Assembly: GCA_033439795.1 (NCBI GenBank)
Contig: JAUTDP010000005.1
Location: forward strand, 2,819,001 to 2,883,000
DNA length: 64,000 bases
Direction: 5' to 3'
DNA from: Sordaria brevicollis
Lineage: Eukaryota > Ascomycota > Sordariomycetes > Sordariales > Sordariaceae
This document shows, piece by piece, positions 21,301-36,549 of this stretch. How positions within the stretch are numbered: position 1 is the stretch's first letter; every line of letters begins with the position of its first letter. Below the pieces are notes generated by a model. That model made no database searches, was not told the DNA's origin, and saw only the letters and a program-made list of their open reading frames with translations. Both the position numbers and the translations under genes were made by a program.

Positions 21301-23738
21301 TCTATAATTATAAATTTCCCGATTAATGCGAACGAAGCGATCGATACAATTAATATTTTAGAAGAAGGGAAATAAGAGGAAAAAGCGATTATAAAATTAT
21401 TAAAGGATTAGTATTAAATATAAATAGGCTAAATCCTATTAAATTAGTACTACGAATTAATAGGCTAATTCCTATTATAAATATAAAGGTTAAAAATTCT
21501 AACCGAATTTTTAGAAAAATTAACTCCAATACCTTTATAATTAATTACTAATTTCTAAAATATAATTATAAATTTAAAGGATAAGGGGTACTATTCTACG
21601 TCTTTAACCCTAAATAAAATATTAATATCGTTTTTAATTAATAAATTTTTAAAATTTAATGAGGATTTATAGTTAATTATAAATTAATATTTTAATTGGG
21701 CCGTATTTTTCTTAACCGGACGGGGTAACCGTCCTATAAATTTTTAGGGAAATTAAATCGTCGATTAAAGTTTCTTAAAAAAAATACGAAAGAAGGGTAT
21801 CGAAATCGACCTTAATTATAACCCTAAATTAAAATTAATAAGGGAGAAGGTCGACCGGCTATAGAAATAAAGATTCTTAAAAACCCTTTATCGATTTAAT
21901 TTCCTACTATTTTTAGAATATTATTAAACGTTTAACCTTTATCCTATAAGGGAATTATTTAAAATTGTAGAAAAAGAGTATTTAATTAAATATAATAAAA
22001 TAAAATCCTAGGAATAGGTAAATATTAGGGATGTAAATAAGAAAGAAATTTTAAAGTCGTAATAGGTCTACGTTTATAAATTTAATTAAAATAATAAATT
22101 TTAAAAATATAAAGTTCGTTTAATAATATAAGGAAATTAATAAATTAAGGATAAAATTCGCAAAACCTATATAATTACGCTAATAATTAAATCCTTTTAT
22201 ATTTTTATAGTAATTATAATTTATTTTAATTTAAATTTAATTTAATATAACGTTAAAAATACCTTTATTAATATTTTATTAAATAAATTAATTTATATAC
22301 GAATTCTTCTTGAATATTAAAAAAAGGGCTAAATAATTTAATTACTTCGAATATTATACGGGTTATATAAATTATTACTCCTATAGTAATAAGAATTTAC
22401 TAAGACTTTTATAATTATAAAAATATCCCTTATCCCTTTCAAATTTAATATTCTAATTAAAGATAACGTATTCCTCTTCTTTTACGTTAATAATATTATA
22501 ATTATTTACTTAAATAGGGATAAAGAGGTAATTATAATTAAGGGGGTAATTATTACCCTTAAGAAGAAATATTATTTAATTAGCGGAAAGGAGTTAAAAT
22601 AGTTTTTAAGAATTAAAATTATTCGTAATTATAAAAAACGGCTAATTTAATTATTATAATACGATTATATTAATAAAACTATAAATAAGGTTAAAGGGAT
22701 AAAGAAATTTTTCCAAACCCTTATAATTAAGGAGGAATTAATCCTTTATAAGGATAAAATACTATTATACAAAATTACCGTTTATTAAATTAAAATCGGC
22801 TCTATCCTTTATATTATTATTATTACGCGCCTAAATATTATTTTCCCTTTTTCTAAATTAATTTATTTTAATTCGAACCCTAATCCGATATATTATAGGG
22901 CTATAAATTATATCCTTTTATATTTATTATTAACCTAAAATTACGTTTTTTAATTAAATAGATTAAACCGTTAAAATTTCTACGTAATAATTAATTCCTC
23001 CTTTATAAATAATTCCCTTAATTATAAAAATTCCTAAATATTTATTCTAAAGCTCTTAAGCGCAATTATAAATTAGCGAATTAATAAGTAAAATATAATA
23101 ATTACCTCTTTTACGGAGGTAAAATTACTATCCTTAAACCAAGGTATTAAAAAAGCTATTTATACCCGCCGTTTATTTAACGAATTAACGGTAGAATTCG
23201 ACTAAGAAGCTATATTTATAAATTATAATAATAAATAAATAATCCATTTCGTTATTAAGGAGGGTATATACTTAATAATTAAATTAAAGCACGTAAATAT
23301 CTATAAATATTAATTATATTAAATATAAGAAAGGAAGTTTATTAACGTTACTTATATCCTAATTAAGGAATAAATCGCCGACGGCCTTATAAAGAATTTT
23401 AGGCCTATAAATTACCGCGTATTAATAAAGTAATTAAGATTCGTAAAGCTCTAACGACTACCGATTAAATTATTAAAAATCACGAACGTATTTATTATAA
23501 TAAAGATACCCAAAAGGGTAATAAATTTAAAGGATAAAGATTAAAAGGAATTAGAGGATAAAGAAACTATAAATAAATTAGATAAAAAACTTTATAATCT
23601 ATTTAAAAATTAACGTAATAAATAAAAATTCTAAAGAAATATTACTATATTAGAAATAGAGGTATAAAACTTTTAGAGGATTATAAGGCATTTTTAGGTA
23701 GATTTGGTATTAGTTTATAATATAAATTTAAGGGGGTA

Positions 23739-23919
23739 TATTACAATACTAGGTAGCTAGCCTTTAAGGATAATAGGAGTATATATAATTTAAATAACCG
23801 AAGTCTAGAGTCTAAGGGATTTTTACACAATAGCCAGAAATCTGTACGTCTACAGAGTCTTACACAATTACACACAATCAAGCCTTCTTTGCTTCCCCAA
23901 TACTATCACTATAGTAACA
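23739..23919 (+). repeat. 3' LTR, half spared from RIP
   Basis: Mirror image of the 5' LTR: the inner part (to about 23825) is mutated while the outer 90 bp or so keep CA and TG. The two LTRs are the same length, so the intact parts of each restore the original LTR sequence. Confidence 0.85.
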
Positions 23920-23949
23920 CATCTACGCCAGCCAATCTGCCAGTAATAG

Positions 23950-24054
23950 CCGCCTTCCAAGGCACAGGGCGTTGCCAAACGTGCTGTCAAACGTACTGCC
24001 GCCCACGCCGCGCAGGCTCAGCTCGTCCAAGTTCCTGGTCAGATGGAGGAGTAA
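23950..24054 (+). pseudogene. Group A copy 7, C-terminal tail
   Basis: After the retrotransposon, one frame reads P-P-S-K...V-A-K-R-A...AAHAAQAQ to TAA 24052-24054. It matches the P-P-C-K...I-A-K-R-A...Ala/Gln tail of copy 6, with the last knuckle Cys changed to Ser. This ties both flanks of the insertion to one former gene. A TAG at 23947-23949 immediately precedes this segment but lies downstream of the usual internal-stop position. Confidence 0.55.
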
Positions 24055-24714
24055 CTACACTAGGTACCTCCCGTCTACAAGGTCGGTAACCGGTTGGGGA
24101 TACGAAGGAACGCACAATGTGAAGAAAGGAAGGAAGGGGCACTGGAGTCATAGACTCCGAGAAGTTTCGGTTTAACGGCGTGGCTTTCGGTGTCGACGGT
24201 GCTGCAATACGGGAGGACCCAAGAGGGAAGAGAACGAACTTTGGTACGTAGGTAGATAGCACATTTTGAAGACGAAACCATCACGAATGAAACAGGGAAT
24301 GGATCATGAACCGGTGAGAAAGAGGAAGTGATACAGTGAGCCATCTTCCGCATCTTTTTTCTTTTCTTGTCTATCCTTCCATTCTTCGATGCATTGGGTG
24401 GCGTGGGGGTGATTAGGGTGCGGGCGGGGGGTCGGGGGCGGGAGGTCAACCGTAATCCGAACCTTCACTGAAAAACTTCCTGGACGAGAGGAGGACCCGC
24501 TCACTTTCAGACGACGGGAACTTCAGCTCAAATTTAAGACTGGACATCCCACGTGGCCCCCGTCTGCCTCAAGTCCTCAACCATTCACAGATTGCCTTGG
24601 AGGGAACCCCGAGGTTTTAAATATGGGCTGTTAAGTTAGGGCCCGTGCGCACATATTGTTTGAGTGAAAACATTGTCACCGCGCACTGTTCAGGTCCGAC
24701 ATTCGTAGACTCGA
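24055..24714. other. 3' flank of copy 7
   Basis: GC-balanced sequence without a supported gene. The long - strand frames here have no family similarity. Confidence 0.4.
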
Positions 24715-27700
24715 CATTACCATATTTCGTTTAAAAGAATATTTTCGGATAATATAAACTTTTTGCGGTAAATATCTGCTTAAGTCCGAATATTTATACT
24801 ATATTCAATCTTATCTTTGCGAGAAATAGAATTTATAGCCGATAACCGTTTATTCTTCGCTAAGTATTATAAAAATGCGTATACTCTATTTTTCAACTTT
24901 CCTATATTTTATTCTAATTTTATATTTAATTATTAGATTTTTATTTAATCGAATTTCTCTTTTTATTTAATTAATATTTTTAGTATTTATTATATTAAAT
25001 TCTAATATTATTAAGAAATTCAATTCCCTTTTTTTATTTCGTTAATATTCTACTATATAAATATATTCTACTTTAATATAATTATTACCAAATTTAAAAT
25101 TATTTATAAATATAAAAATTTTCACTCTTATCGTATTTTTTTATAATATAATATTTCTATTAATTATTTTTTACCCAAAATATAAATTATTTTCTCGTTA
25201 CGTAATTTATTTTTAGTATTAATATAATATAAAATTATAATTTTTAATAATACTATTTCTTTTCCTAATAGCCTTTTTTTATTAATATTATAATTTCTTA
25301 TACTTTATATTCTATAGAATTATTATCCTCGAAATTCTTTTTATTTCCTAATAAATATAAACTTTTAATAACGGATAATTATATCCAATATAATTATTAA
25401 TAGAATATATAAATTATATTTATATTTTAAGATTTAAAAATATAAAATTCTCCCTAAAGATAAATTCCAATCTTAATATATTTTTACTTTTAATAATTCT
25501 CTATCCCTATTTATCTCTTTCGTTAATAATATTATTAGCGCAAAATAATATTTTAATTATATATTATATTTTTAATTAATATAATATTCTTCGAATAGTT
25601 TTATTTATAGTATTAAAGAAGGAGTAGACATCGATACTACCTTACGGGCATCTAGGCCGGGGGGCGGGGATTTCTAATTTAAACCCAACCGCGGCTCTTA
25701 ATCTCCTATATAAATTATATATCTTTTATTCTTCCTAATATATTATTTCTTTAGATTTTACAATTTATTAATATTAATTTGCACTATTTATATAAATATA
25801 TTTTTTCGTTATATAAAGTAATAATAATTTTTATAATATAAATAAAGGTAATATAATATTCGTATTAATATTGGGTTAATTTTACGACTTTTTTATTAAA
25901 TATTATTAAAAATTTAATACTAATAGGTAAAAGATATTCGAATAATATTCAAATACGTTTAAAGAGTAATTGGAAATATATTAAAATAGTCGGGAAGTTT
26001 TGAATTAGTTTTAATTCTATTATAATGTACTTCGCCTTATTAGCCTAATAGGGCTTTAAATTAAGAATAAAGAATGAGTTTAAGACGATATTCTTTATCT
26101 TTTAGCTTTTTTATATATTATATATTATTCTAAATAGGTATTTAAAAGGATAAATCCACTTCCTTTAGCTCTCTTTAGTATATAATACCTAATATATAAT
26201 AAAATTTATAATAATATCCTTTATTAGCGTAAAAATAATTCAATATTAATAAAAAAGAATAATAAAATATTTTAATACTCTTATTTCCTACCTTTATATT
26301 AGGAATTATTATAGCCCTTTATCTTTAGGTAATAAAGATCCGTATAATAAAAAAATAGAAATAATAAATAGATAGGGTTTATATAAAAGATTATATAATA
26401 TTGTATTTAATTTAGAAAAGAAAGAGTTCGAACTATAAAAATATTTTACTAATATTATAAATATAAGAGGTAATAATAAAGTATTAAAAGGATAGCGATA
26501 AAGTATTATTTATTTTAAATAATAGGAAATTCGGCGTTATCGTTCTCGTATAAATCGTTAGTTGTATCCGGGTATTTAATTATTTTAATAATGTATAAAA
26601 TATTTTTAAAAAAGGCGTCCGCTTATTCTTCGTATAATGCGTTCGGATTATCGATATTTATAAATAATATAATTTTAAAATTTTATTTTACTTTTAAGGT
26701 TCGTTCAATCTCTATAAAATTTATATTTCCTTAATTATAAGTATTGTATATCGCTAGTTCTATTTATTTAGGAGTTTTATATTACTCCGTTATAATTTTA
26801 TATTTATTTGCTGTAATCGTTTCGGTATTTATATTTAAGGGGTTAGAAATATCTTCGCCTATAATTCTAAATTATTTTAATATATTTGTGGAGGATTCCT
26901 TTCGCTCTATATATTTTTGAATTATTTTATAAATACCGCTAAATAGTATTTCCCGTCCTAATATTCCTATTTTAAAAAAATTAAAGTTTAATTAATTAGG
27001 TATATAAATTAGTCCTAGTATTTTAAGTTATTAATTTCGAAAATTTAAAATTAAAAAAACTATTTACCCTTTAAATTAATTTATTTACTATTTATATTAT
27101 TAAATTATAGAGTTCGGGGCGTAAGAGTTTTAGGTTTAATAATTTTATTTCCGGAATTAGGGCTTAGAACCGCCCGCGCTCGGCCCCCCTTACTTCTAGG
27201 GCTAAGTTTAATTGGACTTATATTATTATATCTAGCCTGTATTTTAAACGATAGAAATTTTCGCAAAATAAATAACGGTTCCTTTCGGAATATTAACTTT
27301 ATTTTATTACTTTTATTAAAGTTTACTCCCGGTTCGTAATAAATACTTCCGCCGTCCTCGAAATTTCCCTCTCCTATTTCTTTTTTATTTTTTTTAATAA
27401 TATTGATATCGATTATTTCGGTATTTTCTTATACCTCCCGTATCTTTTCTTTAATTCCTTTAATTTTATAAACCCTATCCAATTTTTCTTTAATTATTAA
27501 TTCCTTTACTATAATTAAGTCCCTAATAATTAAAATCGATTTAATTTTAATATATACCGAAGGAAATTTTAATTTTTCTCCCGTTAAATTCTTTTTCGTA
27601 ATCGAATTAACCTCTACGAAAAATAATAATTATATCGATATTTTATTATAAAAGAATAATTTTATTCCTAATACCGATTTAATTAATTTTCGGTCGGTTA

Positions 27701-28019
27701 ATTTAATTTCTATTATTAAACGCTATAAAAAGTGAATTATTTCCGGGTATAATAAATAATATTCGGTCTATAATTTTTTTAATTTTAGGCTAAAATCCTC
27801 TTCGTTTTAATTTTTAATATTAATTAAAATTCTTATTAAAAATATAATCGTCGGCCCTTTTCTAACGTCCTTTATACCTTTTATTAGGGCTTTTATTAAT
27901 TTCCGGTAAAATTTATTATATTATAAAGTATATTTTTCCTCTCCTTTAATAATTAAAACCTTCCCGGCTACTAGCCTTTCTACCTAATACTATTTATTAT
28001 TATCCCTAATTTTCGGAAC

Positions 28020-28775
28020 TTTAGGAATTTGGTTTTTAAATTTCCTTCCGCGTTTATTGGTATTTTTAGCTTTCGGAATATTAAAAATCTAATTCTTCAT
28101 TTCCTTCCTGCGTTTAACTCCGTCTTTAACCTTCGGAATATTAGAAATTTAATTTTTTATTTCCTTCCTGCGTTTAATTATATTAGAGGTATTCGGAACC
28201 CTAATTATTAAATTTATAAATTCCCTAATTTATTTAATTATACTGGAGGTATTCGGAACCTTAGCTATTAAATTTATAGATTCCCTAATTTATTTAATTA
28301 TACCGGAAATATTCGGAACCCTAGCCATTAAATTTATAAATTCCTTAATTTATTTAATTATACCGGAAGTATTCGGAACCCTAACTATTAAATTTATAGA
28401 TTCTTTAACCTATTTAATTATACCGGAAGTATTTAAATTGGCCGTTTTTTTATCTAAAAGGATTGGAGGTATAATCTTCTTATTTAGGGGGGCCGGAAGT
28501 ATAGTCTTTTTATTAGGGGTATTCGAATTGGCCATCTTCTTATTTAAAAAGACCGGAGGTATAGTCTTTTTATCTAAAGGGACCGGAAATATAATTTTCT
28601 TATTTAAAGGGACTGGAAATATAGTCTTCTTATTTAGGGGGACCGGAATTAAAATTTCTTTATTTAGGAAGACCGGAATTAAAGTCTCTTTATTTATAAA
28701 ATTCGGGTTAGCCGTCTCCTTATTTTTAAAATTCGGGGGTATAATCTCTTTATTTAAGGAATTCAATATTTAATT
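28020..28775 (-). repeat. 60-bp then 30-bp tandem array encoding a 10-residue repeat
   Basis: Units with a 60-bp period run from about 28041 to 28440, followed by units of about 30 bp to 28760. On the - strand the frame 28410-28766 stays open (118 codons) and reads repeats of the form P-V-P-L-N-K-K-T-I-F. The open frame survives RIP only here. It is probably the repeat domain of a protein carried by a mobile element. Confidence 0.7.
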
Positions 28776-31700
28776 AATCGTTATTATTTAATTCGTAAGA
28801 ATGGGAAGAAGGAGTTTTTATTTTTTAAACTTCGTTATAAATTTTATAATTACTATTTTTTATAAATTAATAGATTATAATTTCAATTTTATAACTATTT
28901 TGGCAGATACCGATAAAAAAGGTGCGAAAATAGTACGGATTTTAACGTATTTAAAGTATTATAGTAATACGTATAGTAAATTAATTTAGCGGTAAAACGC
29001 GGGCTAATTATTATAGCGATAAAAATAGCGGCGGGGAGAGAAATTAATTTCGCTAATCGGATAGGGAAATAATAATTAGTAATTAATTAATTATTAATAT
29101 TAAAATAAGGGGAGCGAACGACGGTTATTAGGGGGGGGAGAAAGATTAATAATAGAATTTTTTTTATAAGAGAATTTAGGAAAGTAATACCGTAGCGATT
29201 AATAATCTCTTTTATTTAATAATATTAATAGCGGAAGGGTTATTCGTAAGTAATTAATAATAAGAAAATTTTTAAAGGGAGAATTTAGGAAATTTCGATA
29301 ATAATAAAAAGGGGTAGGATATTTCCGCTAATTTTCGTTTATTTAAGTACCTAATATTTCGCGGATAAAAGTATATTTAAATTTTATATTAATAATTTAA
29401 AAATAAATATTCAATTTAAATAGGATTAGAAGAATTATATAACGGGGTAGGTAAATAATTATACGGATAAAATAATAAAACGGTATAATCTAATATTAAA
29501 ATAAATTTATAATAATTATTACCGATACTTTCTTTTAAAGAAAATAAATAATTTTATAATATTATAAAAAAGACTTCCGATACGAAATATTAATTATCGG
29601 CAATTTTATTATTAAATATAATATCCCTTCGTAACTTTTTAATTATTTAAAACCGCCTTAATAATTAATAACCGAAAATTATAAGAATTTAATCGTATAG
29701 AATTAAACTATTACTAAATAGAACGTTATTAATATAATTAAATTAATATATTAATAAATAAAATTAATATAGAAGCGTATAAATAAATAAATATAGGAGT
29801 AATAAATTTAAAATTATATTTCGAAATTCCGCCTAATTATTACTAATATATAATGCAATAATTAAATTATTAAGATAAAAGTAAAATAATTAAATAAAAA
29901 AATAAAGAAAAAATTTAAAAGAATATATTAAAAGTATACCGAATATATATCCCCTCTAAAATAAAACCTCCCTTCGTACTATTATTAAGAATTAGCCGAT
30001 ATTTCGTCGATTAGAGCGTTAATATAAAAATCGTAAAAAATATAAAAAGTATAACGATATAAATAAAAATATAAATAATATACTATATAATAAAGTTTTA
30101 AATAATATTATTATTAATATTAAGAATATTAATATCGAGGGGGATAAATAAGAATTTATCGTAAATTATAGGTTATACTTCGGTATATTCCTCTTTTCCG
30201 TCGTTTATTATTAAAGGTATAAATTCTCCGTTTATAAAGATATAAAAATCGTTAAAATTTAAAGGTAACCTTTATGCCGGTCTACGAATTATTTTGGTAA
30301 AATTATTACGGTATTAAACGTTATTAAATAGGGTAAATATATAAGGCATTCGGTTATCGTTTATTTAATAGAATTTAATATTTATTATATTAATAATTAT
30401 AATTTAGGTATAGAATATTACGGAATAATTAGCAAAATCTATTTTGCAAAGTAATTAGGAAGAACCTATAGCGATATTATTTTTACGCGATAGGCTTAGA
30501 CGCTATAATATTAATATAGTTTTTAATAAATTTAAAGATTATAAAGAATTTTTAAAAGCTACCTTCAATTTATTTTTACTATTAAAAATCTTATACTTTA
30601 AATAGATTATTATAAACGGCGAACTAACTTTATTAATTAAAATAATATCCAATTAAAATCTATTAAATAATTAATTATAGTAAATAGAAGTTTTTATATT
30701 TAATATCGGAGATTGAAATATATTTTAGCCTTCTTTAAAGTCTTAAATTTTTAAAAATTAAAATTAGATATATATTTAATAAGGTTTTACAATTTTATAA
30801 ATATTTTAATATTACCTTCGAAATCTTTAATAACTTTTTTTATAATAGCCTCCTTATTAAACTAATTTATAGTAATTAGGATTATAACCTTTTATATTTT
30901 ACAATTATTTTCGAAGATAATTTTTAGAAAATTTTATTATAAAGGATTATTACGCTCCGTACGACGTTTATAAGCCGGGGATTAATTATTAGTATTAACC
31001 GTTAATATTAGGCTTATATTATTCGGGGGCGTATTATAGATATTAAAATTATTTATATTAATTAGTAATTATAAAAATATATTAATAAGCGATTCGGTTG
31101 AAATAGATATAAAGGGTTTAATATCGGAATAATTATCGGTATTAGTAGAGTGTATAAATAAAAATAAATTAATATTAGCTTCGGACTTTTCGTCGTTTTT
31201 AGCGTCGTTAAAATTATTTAAGTAAGGAATAGGGCGTTTAATATTAACGATAATAAAAATCGATATTAATAATTAAATAACGGTTAATAAAGTATTAAAA
31301 ATTAGAAAAGGGAGTAGAAATATATAAGAATTGGAGTAATAAGCGCGGGATTAATAAGGATTTCTATTAAAATTTATTTTAATTATATTTAAGGGATAAT
31401 ATTTTAAAAAATTAGAATAATTTTAAAAATTATAAAAATATAAATCGAAATTGGTATTATAGAAATTATAAATAGAATTACCGAAGTAATTATTTAGAGA
31501 ATTAGAATTTTAACGCTAAAAGTAATAAAAACGGAGTTAAAAATCGATTAAATTTATTAAATAGTATTAAGAATTAAAGTTAAAATCCTAAATACCGCTT
31601 AATTCGAAATAGACCGTACGGTTATAAAGCCTTACAAAAATATAAAACGAACGGCCAGGATCTTTTTAAAGCCTTTAAAAAGTATTATTATATTAAATAA

Positions 31701-32999
31701 TAGAAATTTACCGAAGTAAACGGGAAATATATATTATTAAGCGGAGGGAAAGTCGAAATAAAAGTAAAAATACGAAACGAAGCGTTTAAATATCGAAATA
31801 TAACGTATTAATAATATATATAAATAATTAAAAACGAAATAGAAATAATAACGAGCGGGGGAAATTTAAGCGAAATAAATTAGAGAATAAAAAATAGAAT
31901 AAAATTATTAGGAAAAAGATTTAATTTTCGGAAATAAATAATTAAGGAGGATATTATCTTTTTTATAATTATATATTTATAAATTAAAGCGGTATTTATC
32001 TCCAATTATTTCTTTCTAATTAAATTAATATTACCCCCGCCTTCCGTTTCGTAATAATTAATACCTAAATACCAAATAAATAATATAATTGAATAAACCC
32101 TTAAATAGGAAAATATATTGTAATACGAGTATTTTTTATTAAAATAGAGGAAGGAAATCGGTAAAGTATTAAAAGTATAATTATTATACGAATATCCCAA
32201 ATAATTATTCCTTCTATTATAATTATTTATATACTATAAAATATAAAAGAAAATTTATACCCCTATTATATATCGGAATAATTAAATTATCGGTATTCCT
32301 TCTTTTATATTTATATTAAAAAAGAAAATAACTGCAGCGGAGGATAGCGGCCTTAATCCTATCGGATATATAGTAAAAGGCGAAACCGGATATAAGTAAA
32401 TAAAATTAGAATATAAAAATAGTAAAGTATTAAAGTAATTCTTTACCGTTATTAGGTCGACGAAAATATAGAAAACGGAATTATTATAATATTATTAACT
32501 AATTTAATTAAAAAGGTAAAATATAATTTATAATAATACGTAAAACGGGAAAATTAACGTTATTTTTAATTCGTAATACTAAAAAGTATAATCGTAATAC
32601 GCCTTAATAAAAGCGGTCCGTTAAATATATTTACCCGAAGCGCGGACTTTAAATATCGATAGAATTATAAATTAAATAAAATTTAATCGATTTTTTTACA
32701 ATTTAATTTAAAATTTAAAGTATTTAATTTTAAATTGAATTTAATAAACCGCTATATAGAAAGGTATAAAATTAAAAAAAGGTACGAAATTGAAAAAGTA
32801 CGAAATCGAAAAATTTAATAATAAATTAATATTTTAAATATAAATCTTTATTACTTTACTTCAAATTCCTTAATTAACTACCTAATAATATAATACGTAT
32901 TTTAATTAATTATTAAATACGTACCGGTTTATTTAATTATAAATTTAATTGATAAATTAATCGATAAATCGTTAATTACGTAGGCCGTATCTTCGAAAC

Positions 33000-35900
33000 G
33001 AAGTTATTTATAACCTAATTATATAACCCCATTATATACCAACGGAACTGTATCCCCGCCGCGTATTAAGTCCGTACTGCATTCTACTTTTTATATTATA
33101 AACGTTAATATCGATATCGGGTTTTAATAAATATTTATCGTACAGCGTATTATCCGTATTCAATACTTTATTAAATATTATTATACAATATAATAAATAT
33201 AATAGGCAAAGACGAAATTCTTTTTTACTTTTTAATTATTATTAATAACGAATTTAAAGTAAGTTTCGTATAATAATACGCCTAGGCCGCTCGATAATTA
33301 AATATAAATACCGCGAATTAATCGAATTTGTACGCCACTACGGAGAAACGACGCGAACGAATTAAACATTTATAAAACTTTAAGCGATTATATACTTTAT
33401 ACTCCATATTAAACCTAATTTTAATTTCGATACCGAATTTTATTATAACCGACCGCGTTAGTATATAAATATAAAATATCGATATATTAAACGTAATAAC
33501 TCCTACGCCTTCCGATTAATCTAACCCCGATTTAAACCCCGAATTAGAAAAAACCGATAAATTAAACGGAATAGGAGGCGATATTTCCGAAGACGATAAA
33601 ATCGACGAAATCGATAATATTAATTAAAGTAATAATAATAATCTAAAAGAAATAGGCGAATATAATGCGCTTAATTCTAAAATTAGCCTAAGGGCGATAT
33701 TATTACTATAGCTTCCCTAATTAGAACTTCTATACCGACCGAAACTTATTAATATAATAATAAAAATTGAATTTAAATAAAAGGATATTATTTCGATAAA
33801 TATTCGAAATTTATTTATATTATAGATATAATATTATAATATATTTAAATTAGCGTACGAATAATTTAATAAAATTTTTAAAGGGGTTATAAATATAGGA
33901 GAATTATAAGCCCTACTATTTTCTAAAAATATATTAATTAAGAGTTTTAATAAATCTTTATTTATCGGACCCCTTCGAAAATAAATTATATTATTTAATA
34001 TTGATATTATACTTAATAGAATTAATAATGAAGAAGATATTTACGTATTCGATTTTAAATATATTTTTATTAATATATTCGCCTTTAAAATTATACATTC
34101 GAAAATTTTCCGAAGTATAATATACTATATAAATAAATTTATTAGAAAATTATAATAAATATTATAGTGGGGTTAATTATTACGAACGATATCCGGTTTA
34201 TTTTTTAAATACTTAAATGGAAATGTAATCTTCCCCTCCGATTTTATTTATTAATATAGCTATAAAATAAGTAATTGCGTATATAACGAATAAAGGTGCG
34301 AAATTGCGTATATTAATAAGGTAGTATATTATAATATAAATTATATAAATAAAATAGAGTAAGAAAGTCGAATAAGCGATTTAATTATAAAGATTTGATT
34401 AATTTATATTAAATAATAATTTACGCCGAATATATAAAGGATTGTATTAAATATCCGAACCTTTAAGGCCGAAGTAGAATATAAAAAACTATTTATTCTA
34501 GAGGATAAAATTATAATAACCAAACTAAATAAAATTTTTAATTATATTAATAATATTTTTATCGATTACAATTTTAATTTAAATTTATACGATATATAAT
34601 ATCGATTCTCCGCTCCTTTTACGGTTAAATATTTTTTTAATATTAAATATTTATACTTCCGAGCGGCTTTTATAATTAACCTTCTCTATACCGAATTCGA
34701 ATTGAAAATATAGCCCCGTTAATACTTCGAAGAGAAATAGATTAATAAAAACGTTTAATCCTTATTTTTTTAATTATATTATAACGAATTTAAACTTTTT
34801 CGATTTATACGGCAATTTATCCTCGGTATTTATTTATTTTATTAATTCCTACCGAAGATATTATGGGATAAACGATTAAATATTATTCCAGTTATATTAA
34901 GATTTTTCGGCGCCGAATATTTAAACGTTTTTAATTATTTATATTATATAATCGAATTCGACGATGGAATTTTATTATTTATCAACGAAAATACCCCCGA
35001 TACTCTTATTTATTTATTTATTAATACTTTTATTAAAAATATACTATAATAATAGAAAATATCGGGATATACGAATTATATAGTAAAGAAGCTATATATA
35101 TATTATATAATTAATAAAGAAGAATACTTTAATTTAAAATATAATATTATAAAAAATAGCCGATTCTATTTTTAATATTTTCGTAATATCGAGATAGGCC
35201 GTGTAAATTTAAAATAATTTTAGAAATTCGGTTTATTTTTAGATAGAGATTTCCATTTATTCGATTTTCTACGAATACTATTTCTAACTTTAGATATTAT
35301 TTCTTCCCGCCTTACCGATATTATTTACATTAAATATTAAAGTTTTATAAAGATATTTATACGTTTTATTTTTAATTTAAAAGATATAGGATTTTTATAA
35401 GGAAAAGCTTTATTTATTATTACAGAAATTTATTCGAAATTCTTATTTTCTTTAGGATAGGGATAAATTTTATTAGTACATAAGTACGTAAAGTCGATGA
35501 ATATATAATAAATTATAAGAATTATTATTATAACCCCGGTTTTTTTATATATATAATTAAAGGATAAGTATATTAAAGATCGCTTGCGTCTTTTTATTAT
35601 TAAATTTATAATAGCTTAGTATTTTAATATGAACGATTTACGGAATTTATTTAAAGATTTAATTAAATTACTAATTATATTATAAATTATTATATATACG
35701 TATTGGATATATATATTCTCTATTATTATAATATATAATTTTAATAATTTATTAAATAATTTTAAGTTATTTAATTAACGAATAATAGACGGGAAAAAGG
35801 CTATCCAATTTATATTTTACGTTTATATTATAAATATAAAACGATTAGAGAAAATTGTAATAAATAGAAGAAGTAAGGCGGCTGCGCCCGTTTTTATTCG

Positions 35901-36000
35901 GTAATCGTTAATTTAATATTTTTTAATATTAATATCCGCCCGTTAAAATATATTCGCTTTTATTATAATAAATAAGAATAGAATTACTAAAAATAAAATA
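33000..36000 (+). mobile_element. Decayed transposase-like region (possibly Plavaka/KDZ)
   Basis: Frames broken by many stops keep a coding-like order of hydrophobic blocks over about 3 kb: an acidic stretch near 33.6 kb, a D-H/I-L-N-R-I-N-N-E-E-D block near 34.0 kb, G-A-E-Y-L near 34.9 kb, and a G-W-G...H-K-Y-V-K-S...K-D-K-Y-I-K block near 35.5 kb. The last resembles the W-x(n)-H-x3-S-Y...W-L-K-D-x-I-K region of Plavaka/tnp2-type transposases as I remember them. No TIRs were found. The family call is tentative. Confidence 0.3.
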
Positions 36001-36549
36001 ATTACCATAACCGCTATTAATTTTAAATTAATACCAATTACGTCTACTTTTATAATTTTTACGAACCTAATTCTTAGCCGCTTATTATTAGAGGCTAATA
36101 ACGCTATTAATAATTTTATTCATTAGGATATTAACCGTTATATTATATAATTTAGGAGGTTAACGATTTTAATTCCGGTTTTAGGGGCATTAATATTAAT
36201 ATAGGGGTAATAGAGCCAATTTTAATAATTTTAAATTATTTATTTATTTATTCCCCGCCCCCCCTTTATTACGTTTTTATGTACGTTTTTTCCTATTTTT
36301 TCGGTAATATTAATTACTTTTTCGATAATATTTATTATTATATTAGTAGCGATAACTAATATCGTCGTAGAAATAGAGGATAATAAGAATATTAGAAAAG
36401 CGCTAATATTAGAAAAATGGGAAATAAAGGAAGGGTTATTAAACGTCTATTAAATTCTTTATTATATTTATATTTCTATTAAATATAACCTATTAATATT
36501 TTAAAATATAATGCCCGGAGAGAGTAAATATATATAAATAAAAATATTT

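Larger units (their letters stand above)
18205..23919 (+). mobile_element. RIP-degraded Ty1/copia LTR retrotransposon inside copy 7
   Basis: LTRs of 181 bp lie at 18205-18385 and 23739-23919, with TG...CA ends (the 3' LTR start mutated to TA) and a perfect 5-bp duplication CATCT at 18200-18204 and 23920-23924. A purine run, AGGGGG, precedes the 3' LTR. The interior is extremely AT-rich with stops in all frames, but decayed copia landmarks in copia order are visible: an integrase C-terminal G-Y-L-x-G-Y block and V-F-N-E-N-E near 21.05-21.16 kb, then reverse transcriptase and RNase H-like blocks to 23.4 kb. It cannot encode functional products. Confidence 0.9.

Noticed and set aside
28020..28775. 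CRISPR-like array
   Set aside because: The repeats are contiguous coding-type units without unique spacers, in a fungal RIP context.
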